Assembly (NCBI RefSeq): GCF_019656235.1
Contig: NZ_BPLL01000003.1
Coordinates: forward strand, 25,880 to 89,879
DNA: 64,000 bases
From: Apilactobacillus xinyiensis
GTDB lineage: Bacteria; Bacillota; Bacilli; Lactobacillales; Lactobacillaceae
Direction of reading: 5' to 3'
Shown here: in pieces, positions 9,884 to 16,883 of the stretch
How positions within the stretch are numbered: position 1 is the stretch's first letter
Layout of the letters: every line of letters begins with the position of its first letter
The notes under the pieces: model-generated
Told to the model about the DNA's origin: nothing
The model's database searches: none
What the model saw: the letters and a program-made list of their open reading frames with translations, nothing else
Program-made: the position numbers and the translations under genes

Positions 9884-10447
9884 CTAAATTCCTCTTATAT
9901 TTTTTATTATTTTTTTATATATTAGCATAAAAGTTAAAGTAACAATTAACCCTTTGATAATATTAAAAGGTACTACCGCATATAAAACCAAATCTTGCAC
10001 ACTGTAGGCAAATTTGAAGCCTATAACATTAATGTATAAAGGCGTTATAACAAAAAAGTTAAGTACCGACATAACTGCAGTTAAAGCTAACGTTGTAAAT
10101 GTGGTTCCCAATATGATTTCTTTGATTCCATTAAATCTTTTAACAAAAAAAGTTACAGAAAACAAAATAATTAAACTAGAAATAAAAGAAGATCCTACTC
10201 CTATTAAATTAATAATAGATGGACCTGTAAAGATAAAGTAAAGCAATGATTTCAGCAAAGCAATCATAAATCCATCTTTTCTAGTAAAAGTTAATGCACC
10301 TATTAAAATAGGGATGTCACTAAAATCAATTGTCATATAACTCGCTATTGGTATAACCGGAAACTTAATATACATTAAAAAGAAAGCTAAACCACTTAAA
10401 ATTGAAATAGTAACTAATCTTTTGACACTAAATTGCTTTATACTCAT
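9884..10447 (-). CDS. ribU: Riboflavin ECF transporter S component RibU
   Basis: The substrate-binding membrane subunit of an energy-coupling factor transporter; it captures riboflavin and uses a shared EcfAAT module encoded elsewhere. The 187-residue protein is very hydrophobic with about six membrane segments. The pattern MYIKFPVIPIASYMTIDFSD in the first 45 residues resembles the RibU riboflavin-binding region. The open frame continues 13 codons upstream into the leader terminator, so the ATG at 10447, preceded by AAGGGG, is the real start. The FMN riboswitch directly upstream supports the substrate. Confidence 0.95.
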   Translation of the reverse strand: MSIKQFSVKRLVTISILSGLAFFLMYIKFPVIPIASYMTIDFSDIPILIGALTFTRKDGFMIALLKSLLYFIFTGPSIINLIGVGSSFISSLIILFSVTFFVKRFNGIKEIILGTTFTTLALTAVMSVLNFFVITPLYINVIGFKFAYSVQDLVLYAVVPFNIIKGLIVTLTFMLIYKKIIKNIRGI

Positions 10448-10487
10448 AAAAAAATCCCCTTCTGAATTAAAGAGGCTTATCTTCAAA

Positions 10488-10520
10488 AAAATCTCTAAGA
10501 CTAAAAAGTCAAAGAGATTT
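10488..10520 (-). terminator. FMN-riboswitch expression platform terminator
   Basis: The minus strand shows a hairpin AAATCTCT ... AGAGATTT (with inner GACT/AGTC pairing) followed by T-rich sequence, lying between the riboswitch aptamer and the ribU start. This fits FMN-induced transcription termination. Confidence 0.85.
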
Positions 10521-10539
10521 TATGCACGGATAAATAAAA

Positions 10540-10657
10540 TCTTCTTTATACCAGACTATACTGTCGGTTTTGGAATTACACCAAATCAACTATCTAAAGA
10601 TAGGTCACGGACTATTACCGCCGGTCGGGAATTGCACCCTGCCCCGAAGACAAACCA
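10540..10657 (-). promoter_or_regulatory. FMN riboswitch (RFN element) controlling ribU
   Basis: The minus strand contains the conserved RFN blocks CTTCGGGGCAGGGTG, ATTCCCGACCGGCGGT, AGTCCGTGACC, GATTTGGTGTAATTCC and ACCGACAGTATAGTCTGG in the canonical order, closed by the P1 stem near GTCTTC and GAAGA. A variable helix ATCTTTAGAT sits between blocks as usual. FMN binding is expected to lower ribU expression through the downstream terminator. Confidence 0.97.
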
Positions 10658-10674
10658 ATTATTTTATTTTAATA

Positions 10675-10704
10675 AATATAACATGTTTAATATTTTTAAA
10701 TCAA
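10675..10704 (-). promoter_or_regulatory. Predicted ribU promoter
   Basis: On the minus strand a -35 TTGATT (10699-10704) and an extended -10 TGTTATATT (hexamer 10675-10680) are separated by 18 bp. It starts directly after the rluB stop and lies just upstream of the riboswitch. Confidence 0.6.
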
Positions 10705-11424
10705 TTATTTAGTAGCCATTTCTATTAATTTATCCACTTCATATTTCTTTAATGGACGCCATTCACCGACTTTTAAACCTCTTAAGTTTAAGAATGCGTA
10801 TGATTCACGTTTAAGTTTTTTAACTGGATGATTAACTGCCGCAAGCATATTTTTAACTTCGTGATTACGTCCCTCATGAATAGTCAATTGTATAACGGAA
10901 GTATTATTCTTAGGATTTTGTTCAATTAAATTAGTTTTAGCTTTAGCAGTCTTTTTACCCTTTATTTCCACTCCAACTCTTAGTTGTTTTAATTCTTCAT
11001 TAGTGGGAATTCCTTCAACCTTAGCAACATAAGTTTTATTAACTTCATATTTAGGATGGGTTAGATAGTTATCAAAATCACCATCATTAGTCATTAATAT
11101 TAAGCCAGAAGTATCGTAGTCTAATCGACCAACAGGATAAATTCTTTCATTTACTTCTGGGAAAAAATCCATAACTGTTTTACGTTTTTTCTCATCTCGA
11201 ACTGATGATATAACTCCTCTAGGTTTATAAAGCAAGTAATAAACTAGTTCTTCTTTTCCAATTGGAACATTATCAACCATAACTTCATCAGATACACCCA
11301 CTTTAGTCCCTAGTTCAGTTACCACTTTACCATTAACTTTAACTCTGCCACTTTGAATAATAACTTCTGACTTACGACGAGATGCTACTCCTGAGCGAGC
11401 CATTAATTTTTGTAGTCTTTCCAC
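10705..11424 (-). CDS. rluB: Pseudouridine synthase RluB-like (23S rRNA)
   Basis: Converts a uridine of 23S rRNA to pseudouridine. The 239-residue protein has an N-terminal S4 RNA-binding domain (about residues 1-60, LQKLMARSGVASRRKSE) and the RsuA/RluB catalytic domain with GRLDYDTSGL near residue 100, which carries the catalytic aspartate. The start is a GTG with GGAG ahead of it. It follows scpB by four bases, the standard scpA-scpB-rluB arrangement. Target position (B. subtilis RluB modifies U2633) is by family. Confidence 0.94.
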   Translation of the reverse strand: MERLQKLMARSGVASRRKSEVIIQSGRVKVNGKVVTELGTKVGVSDEVMVDNVPIGKEELVYYLLYKPRGVISSVRDEKKRKTVMDFFPEVNERIYPVGRLDYDTSGLILMTNDGDFDNYLTHPKYEVNKTYVAKVEGIPTNEELKQLRVGVEIKGKKTAKAKTNLIEQNPKNNTSVIQLTIHEGRNHEVKNMLAAVNHPVKKLKRESYAFLNLRGLKVGEWRPLKKYEVDKLIEMATK

Positions 11425-11428
11425 TCTC

Positions 11429-11944
11429 TTATTTCTCCTTTATATTTGTATTTGGTAAATCTTTCAAACTATTTAAGCCAAAAACTTCTAAAAATTTTTG
11501 GGTAGTAGCATACAATGTAGGATTTCCCAAAACATCTTTTTTACCATTCTTCAAAATCAAGTTCAAATCTAGTAATTTTTGAATTGTACGTGAACTATTA
11601 ACTCCACGAATTTCATCAATTTCAATTCTAGTAATGGGTTGTTTATAAGCAATAATTGTTAGAGTTTCTAAATTAGATTGACTTAACTTAATACTATCTT
11701 TTCCAACTAAATCGGTAATTAAATTATTAACGCATGGTTTAGTAGCAAAACGATATTTATTAGCTGAATTAAGAATTAACAACCCACTATCTTGGTTATG
11801 AAGTAAATCGTCATTCAAATCATCAATAATTAATTTTATTTGATTGGCGTCTATTTTTATTAAATCAATAATTTGAGCTAACGAAATACCCTGGTTACCC
11901 GATGCATATATTAACGCTTCAATTTTACCTTTATTGCTTATCAA
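11429..11944 (-). CDS. scpB: Segregation and condensation protein B
   Basis: Partner of ScpA and Smc in the bacterial condensin; it forms a dimer of two winged-helix domains that binds the ScpA kleisin. The 171-residue protein shows LETLTIIAYKQPITRIEIDEIRGV in the middle, the most conserved ScpB block. It is a little shorter than typical (about 190). The start is a TTG with GGGGTGA upstream, 24 bases after scpA. Chromosome organisation and segregation are the roles known for the family. Confidence 0.95.
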   Translation of the reverse strand: MISNKGKIEALIYASGNQGISLAQIIDLIKIDANQIKLIIDDLNDDLLHNQDSGLLILNSANKYRFATKPCVNNLITDLVGKDSIKLSQSNLETLTIIAYKQPITRIEIDEIRGVNSSRTIQKLLDLNLILKNGKKDVLGNPTLYATTQKFLEVFGLNSLKDLPNTNIKEK

Positions 11945-11968
11945 TTTAAAATTTCACCCCAGCACAAT

Positions 11969-12685
11969 TCAAGAAATGTTTGTCAAATACAATATATCAT
12001 TATCTTGTGATAAACTAATTATTTTATTTTTAGACATCTGTAAAATTGCTAAAAAATTAGTAACTACCTCTTCTAATTCATATTCTTCATCAAATAAATC
12101 TAAAAAATTAATTTTATGACCAGGTTTTAACTTTTTGATAATGAATTTAGTTTGATTTTCTATCGAAAAATTCCATTTTTTAACATTATGAGAATTTGTA
12201 ATGTTCTTTAATTTCTTTTTGTGCAACAATTCGTTATACATATTACTTAAAATATCAACATCCGCATTAAGTATGTTATCAGAAAATTTTAAATGATTAA
12301 TGTTAGGTGTATAAAAACTAGCTTGATGATTTATTAATTTTTCCAAATCATTAGCAAGATTTTTGTAATGCTTATATTCCAAAAGTTGTTGAACTAAGTC
12401 TAATCTAGGATCATCATCAACTTCATTAAAGTCATCATCATACGTAGGTAATAACATTTTAGCCTTAATATTCATTAACTTGGCAGACATAACAAAGTAT
12501 TCACCAGCTATGTTAATATTTAATTTTTTCATATGCTTTAAGTGTTCGTTATATTGATTTGTAATTTGAGAAATTTGAATATCATATATATCCATTTGTG
12601 AATCTTTTATGAGTTTTAATAACAGTTCTAGTGGACCTTCAAAATTATTTAAATGAACGTGCCACTCACTCTGCTGGTTCGTCAT
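11969..12685 (-). CDS. scpA: Segregation and condensation protein A (kleisin)
   Basis: The kleisin subunit that bridges the Smc dimer in condensin. The 238-residue protein has the N-terminal Smc-binding motif FEGPLELLLKLIKDSQMDIYDI (residues 14-35) and a C-terminal winged helix near EEYELEEVVTNFLAILQMSK. The frame extends 17 codons further upstream inside ribT, but the ATG at 12685 has a GGGAG site and gives the family N-terminus. It overlaps the end of ribT by 20 bases, which implies translational coupling. Confidence 0.95.
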   Translation of the reverse strand: MTNQQSEWHVHLNNFEGPLELLLKLIKDSQMDIYDIQISQITNQYNEHLKHMKKLNINIAGEYFVMSAKLMNIKAKMLLPTYDDDFNEVDDDPRLDLVQQLLEYKHYKNLANDLEKLINHQASFYTPNINHLKFSDNILNADVDILSNMYNELLHKKKLKNITNSHNVKKWNFSIENQTKFIIKKLKPGHKINFLDLFDEEYELEEVVTNFLAILQMSKNKIISLSQDNDILYLTNIS

Positions 12686-13037
12686 TTTTTCGTTTCTCCC
12701 ATATTTCACAAATAGAGGTAGTGTCCATGGTACCAATAACTTTTTTGTCTATATATATGTGTGAAAGTGCATCAATCATAATACAACAGTTATTAATACT
12801 CCAAGATTCTGGAGTAAGAATAATTCTTCTTACGATAATATTCTTAGATTTCTCTTCTACTGAAATAAGTCCTGCCCAGTTATTTTCTTTGTTTCTCCAA
12901 AGATATATATTTCTAGAGTTACTATTTGAATACCATTCAATTTCTTCTTCAACAAAATCAATATCATTAACTTCAGGTAATAAACTAAGCATATCCATTG
13001 CAATTTTTTTATATTCATTTCGATACTTAAATAACAA
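12666..13037 (-). CDS. ribT: RibT-like GNAT-fold protein
   Basis: A 123-residue protein that resembles Bacillus RibT, a small GNAT-fold protein of uncertain role, in length and in the opening MLFKYRNEYKKIAMDML. The usual GNAT acetyl-CoA loop (R/QxxGxG/A) is not seen where expected; the segment reads TPESWSINNCCIMIDAL, so catalysis is doubtful. The TTG at 13037 with AGAGGTG six bases away gives the RibT N-terminus; a GTG three codons upstream is possible. It sits between xerD and scpA, as in other lactobacilli, away from riboflavin synthesis genes. Confidence 0.72.
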   Translation of the reverse strand: MLFKYRNEYKKIAMDMLSLLPEVNDIDFVEEEIEWYSNSNSRNIYLWRNKENNWAGLISVEEKSKNIIVRRIILTPESWSINNCCIMIDALSHIYIDKKVIGTMDTTSICEIWEKRKNDEPAE

Positions 13038-13056
13038 ACTTAACACCTCTTATCAA

Positions 13057-13959
13057 TCAAATTTCAGGATGATATTTATCATATACCTCAGATAATCTAT
13101 GATTAGATATATGCGTATAAATTTGAGTTGTTGAAATATCTGAATGTCCTAACAAATCTTGGACAATTCGTAGATCAGCCCCATTTTCTAAGATATGTGT
13201 TGCAAAAGAATGCCTTAAAGTATGTGGAGTTACATTTTTTTTAATGCCTGCTAGGCTAACATATTTCTTTATTTTCTGCCAAATGCTCTGTCTTGAAAGA
13301 CCACTACCATGCGCATTCAAAAATAGAAATGGTGACCGACGATTTTTAAGTAAAATCGATCGACTATGATTAAGATATATATTTATCCATTTACTAGCAA
13401 CGTCACCAATAGGAATAATTCTTTCTTTATTACCCTTACCTAAAGTCTGAATTAAGCCTACGTTCAAATGCAAATCTTCGAGCTTCAAATGCACTAGTTC
13501 ACTTACTCTTAAACCTGTCGCATACATAACCTCGAAAATAGCTCTATCTCTAATTCCATATTTATTAGATGTGTCTGGTACAGCCAACAGTTTATCTACT
13601 TCTTCAGTAGTTAAAACCGCTGGTAAATGCTGTGCTCTTTTTGGAGTATCAACTTTAGACATAAAATCATCATCAATATATTTAAATTGAACTAAATATT
13701 TAGAAAATTTTCGCAAAGTTGATACAGATCTAATGATTGAATTACGTGACAGATTATTTTCGTTCATATGTTTCATATAATTTAAAATAGTATCTTCATC
13801 TAGTAATTCAAAGTTATTTACACTGTTTATATTTAAATAACTAATAAAATGTTTTAAATCTTGTCGGTAACTTTTTATAGTATTTATGGATAAACCACGT
13901 TCAATTTTTAAAAAATGTAAATAATCTTCTAGTAAATCGTTATCTATAATCTTTAAAAT
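13057..13959 (-). CDS. xerD: Tyrosine recombinase XerD, apparent AUU start
   Basis: Resolves chromosome dimers at dif together with XerC. Catalytic residues are visible: Arg in ATGLRVSELVHL, HTLRHSFATH with His and Arg, the later His in LLGHSDISTT and Tyr in QIYTHIS. The first ATG (13776) would leave 239 residues and cut off most of the core-binding domain. The frame is open further upstream and encodes a clear N-terminal domain (LLEDYLHFLKIERGLSINTI), but has no ATG, GTG or TTG there. An ATT at 13957-13959 overlaps the cvfB stop as TAATT and gives 300 residues, the normal length. Start assignment is inference. Confidence 0.85.
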   Translation of the reverse strand: MLKIIDNDLLEDYLHFLKIERGLSINTIKSYRQDLKHFISYLNINSVNNFELLDEDTILNYMKHMNENNLSRNSIIRSVSTLRKFSKYLVQFKYIDDDFMSKVDTPKRAQHLPAVLTTEEVDKLLAVPDTSNKYGIRDRAIFEVMYATGLRVSELVHLKLEDLHLNVGLIQTLGKGNKERIIPIGDVASKWINIYLNHSRSILLKNRRSPFLFLNAHGSGLSRQSIWQKIKKYVSLAGIKKNVTPHTLRHSFATHILENGADLRIVQDLLGHSDISTTQIYTHISNHRLSEVYDKYHPEI

Positions 13960-14840
13960 TATTGATCAAACTCTTTTCCCTTATCAGTTAAGTAAGTTCC
14001 ATTTTCAGATTGAGCAATCAATCTATTCTTGAGCAGATGACCAATTGCACGTTTAAATTGACCTTTACTAATTCCAAAGAATTTCTTTATATCATCAGGA
14101 TTACTTTTATCATTGTAAGGAATAGTAAAATCTTCAGCATTTTTTAAAACTGCCATTAGCATTTTAGCATCATCAGAAATAGCTTCATATGCTCTTGGAC
14201 GCATTGAAAGATTCAAAGTTCCATCTGGATGGACTCCGATTACTCGAACAGATAGTCTTTCACCTAATCGTGGTTCTAACTCACGTTCACTAGGGTGTAT
14301 AAAACCAATTCGATAATCATCAGTTAATACTTTGGTACCAGCTAATTTTAATCTAAATGCAGTTGCTTTTAAATTAAAGTTCATCATATTTTTGTTTCCT
14401 GGAATAGAAATAGCCTTAAATACATCTTCATCAGCTAATTCACCCCAAATTCGATTTTTATTATCAATTTTTAAAGCAATCATAACTTTGTCACCACGTT
14501 GTGGCCACAAAGATTTAATAGTTGGTAAATCATCAAGGGATACTGCAATATCTTTATTAGGTAATCCTATATCTACAAAGACTCCTAGTCCAAATTTACT
14601 ATTTACAATTGTTCCAAAAGCATAGTGATCTTGTTGCGATTTAGGCGCATTTCTAGTAATTTGCATCTTATGATCTTCGTTTTCATAAGCAAAGCCCTTA
14701 AAATTACTACCTAATTTTAAAGGTTTAACAATTTCTTTTTTGTCTAGAAAAAAAGTTTCTCCTTCTATTTGTACAAAATATCGTTTATCATTTTCGTCAG
14801 TAACTTTACCAGAAACTATCTTACCTAGAATGTTATTCAT
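13959..14840 (-). CDS. cvfB: S1-domain RNA-binding protein CvfB
   Basis: A 293-residue protein with S1-like OB domains and a C-terminal winged helix (about residues 225-293, ending YLTDKGKEFDQ), the architecture of CvfB/YitL. In Staphylococcus CvfB affects virulence-gene RNA levels; the role here is probably general RNA binding. The frame extends 22 codons upstream, but GAGG ahead of the ATG at 14840 sets the start. Its stop overlaps the proposed xerD start by one base, and it heads the cvfB-xerD-ribT-scpA-scpB-rluB transcript. Confidence 0.9.
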   Translation of the reverse strand: MNNILGKIVSGKVTDENDKRYFVQIEGETFFLDKKEIVKPLKLGSNFKGFAYENEDHKMQITRNAPKSQQDHYAFGTIVNSKFGLGVFVDIGLPNKDIAVSLDDLPTIKSLWPQRGDKVMIALKIDNKNRIWGELADEDVFKAISIPGNKNMMNFNLKATAFRLKLAGTKVLTDDYRIGFIHPSERELEPRLGERLSVRVIGVHPDGTLNLSMRPRAYEAISDDAKMLMAVLKNAEDFTIPYNDKSNPDDIKKFFGISKGQFKRAIGHLLKNRLIAQSENGTYLTDKGKEFDQ

Positions 14841-14922
14841 TAAAAAACCTCTTTCAATAATATATACGCTAATTTTACACTGGAATGAATACAAAGCAAA
14901 GTGCAAAAAGCGTTATGTAAAA

Positions 14923-14953
14923 TAAAAGGACACGCCTTAGCGTGTCCTTTTAA
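14923..14953 (-). terminator. Rho-independent terminator after pyk
   Basis: A perfect 12-bp stem (AAAGGACACGCC/GGCGTGTCCTTT type, loop TTA) ends in T-rich sequence on the minus strand, 11 bases past the pyk stop; its symmetry would allow it to work on both strands. Confidence 0.9.
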
Positions 14954-14963
14954 AAATCATCTA

Positions 14964-16724
14964 TTATAGTGAGTTTGCTGCACCATGATAAACGATACCA
15001 CGTTGTGCATCTACTGTAATAGTTTCACCATCAGAAATTTTTTCTGTAGCATTGTTAGCACCAACAATAACTGGAATTCCCATAGAAATACCAACTACTG
15101 CTGCGTGTGATGTCAATCCACCATCTTCAACAATGATAGCACTAGCTTTCTTCATTGCTGGTAGATAATCTTTGTTAGTATTCTTAGCTACTAACACGCC
15201 ACCGTCTACAGCCTTGCTGTTTGCGTCGGCAGCGTTACTTGCTAAAAAAGCTTTACCAATAACGGCTTTGTCACCGATTCCTTGACCTTGAGTCAATTTT
15301 GAACCGATTAACTTAACACGCATAACGTTAGTAGTACCTTTTTCGCCAACTGGAATACCAGCAACGATTAATACTAAGTCGCCTTCTTTAGCTAAACCAG
15401 TTTCAACGGCCTTGTTTGCAGCAAAGTCAAACATACCATCAGTAGTTTCTGGTTTTTCAACAACGATTGGTTGAACACCCCAGTTAATTGTTAAACCACG
15501 ACGTGTACGGTCATCAAATGTCAATGCTAAAATATCAGCATTAGGACGGTATTTAGAAATCATACGTGCAGAGTAACCAGTTGAAGTAGATGTAACAATA
15601 GTTTTAATACCTAAGTCTTTAGCTAAAGCAGCTGCTTCTTTACCAAAGGCTTCAGTAACATCACCATTGTCGAATGCTGGACGAGCATCTGCATAAGTAT
15701 CATAATGTTCTTCAGCTTTTTCATCTAATTTTCTCATCATATCTACGGCCTTAGCTGGGTACTTACCATTAGCACTTTCACCTGAAAGCATAGTAGCATC
15801 AGTACCACTGAATACAGCGTATTCAACATCTGAAGCTTCAGCACGAGTAGGACGAGGGTTTTCAATCATTGAATCTAACATTTGAGTAGCAGTAATAACT
15901 GGTTTACCCATTTCGTTACATCTGTGGATCAAGTGTTTTTGAACGATTGGAACATTTTCTGCTGGAATTTCAACAGCCATGTCACCACGAGCAATCATTA
16001 AACCATCAGACACATTCATGATATCTTCAAAGTTGTCGATACCTTCTTGTGATTCAATCTTAGGGAAAATTTGAACATCTTCCATGTGTTGTTCTTCAAG
16101 TAAAGTACGGATGTCAAGAACATCTTGTGGCTTTCTTACGAAAGAAGCAGCAATAAAGTTAATGTTCATTTTTTCAAGACCAAAACGAATATCGCTTGAA
16201 TCTTTTTCAGTAATACCTGGTAAGTTAATTGAAACACCAGGAGCATCAACAGTTTTACGTGAACCTAGAAGTGCATCGTTTTGAGCAGTAACAACTAATT
16301 CTTTATTAGTTTCATCTTTTTCGTCAACAACAGTATCTAAAATACCATCATCAAACAAGATATGACCGCCAACTTTAACATCATCTAGTAATCCAGGATA
16401 TGTTACAGCAATTTTATCTTTAGTTCCATCAAGACTTTCGTCCATAGAAATTCTGAATTGGTCACCAGTGTTGTATTGAATTTTACCGTCTTTTTGAACA
16501 GTAGTACGAATTTCAGCACCTTTAGTATCAAGCATGATACCAACTGTTTTACCAGTTCTCTTTTCAGCTTCATGCACCTTGTTCAAACGATCAAAATGTT
16601 CTTCATGGTCACCGTGTGAGAAGTTAAATCGAAAAATATTAGCTCCTGCTTCGATCAACTTAACGATAGTATCGACGTCGGTACTAGCAGGTCCTAAAGT
16701 ACTTACGATCTTTGTTTTCTTCAT
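14964..16724 (-). CDS. pyk: Pyruvate kinase
   Basis: Converts PEP and ADP to pyruvate and ATP, the last energy-yielding step of glycolysis or the phosphoketolase pathway. The 586-residue protein starts TKIVSTLGPAS, shows the active-site block IFPKIESQEGIDNF near residue 215 and the MIARGDMAVEIP motif near 245. An extra C-terminal PEP-utiliser-like domain of about 110 residues (SAIIVEDGGLTSHAAVVG near 540) is usual for Firmicutes. It follows dnaE directly; the pfkA gene that often lies between them is absent. A GGAGAG site precedes the ATG. Confidence 0.97.
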   Translation of the reverse strand: MKKTKIVSTLGPASTDVDTIVKLIEAGANIFRFNFSHGDHEEHFDRLNKVHEAEKRTGKTVGIMLDTKGAEIRTTVQKDGKIQYNTGDQFRISMDESLDGTKDKIAVTYPGLLDDVKVGGHILFDDGILDTVVDEKDETNKELVVTAQNDALLGSRKTVDAPGVSINLPGITEKDSSDIRFGLEKMNINFIAASFVRKPQDVLDIRTLLEEQHMEDVQIFPKIESQEGIDNFEDIMNVSDGLMIARGDMAVEIPAENVPIVQKHLIHRCNEMGKPVITATQMLDSMIENPRPTRAEASDVEYAVFSGTDATMLSGESANGKYPAKAVDMMRKLDEKAEEHYDTYADARPAFDNGDVTEAFGKEAAALAKDLGIKTIVTSTSTGYSARMISKYRPNADILALTFDDRTRRGLTINWGVQPIVVEKPETTDGMFDFAANKAVETGLAKEGDLVLIVAGIPVGEKGTTNVMRVKLIGSKLTQGQGIGDKAVIGKAFLASNAADANSKAVDGGVLVAKNTNKDYLPAMKKASAIIVEDGGLTSHAAVVGISMGIPVIVGANNATEKISDGETITVDAQRGIVYHGAANSL

Positions 16725-16815
16725 AAGTCAAAATCTCTCCTTTTATTTTGCAACTAGTTAATTTAGCTTCATAAAAAACTAATATAAACCAACTACATAA
16801 TTAGAATTCAACATA

Positions 16816-16844
16816 ATTGTATCACTTTTTAAAAAGTATGTCTG
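16816..16844 (-). promoter_or_regulatory. Predicted pyk promoter
   Basis: On the minus strand -35 CAGACA (16839-16844) and an extended -10 TGATACAAT (hexamer TACAAT at 16816-16821) are 17 bp apart, about 90 bases upstream of the pyk ATG. Confidence 0.55.
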
Positions 16845-16883
16845 CTATGGATTACCTGTTTTTTGTAATTTATTGTACAAAAA

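Noticed and set aside
10448..10486. Longer ribU start upstream of 10447
   Set aside because: The extension is encoded by riboswitch terminator sequence and places the ribosome binding site inside the gene.
10422..10712. Plus-strand open frame over the FMN riboswitch
   Set aside because: It is the complement of a well-conserved structured RNA and is not a gene.
13057..13776. A 239-residue XerD starting at ATG 13776
   Set aside because: It would lack most of the core-binding domain, although a matching N-terminal sequence is encoded in frame just upstream.
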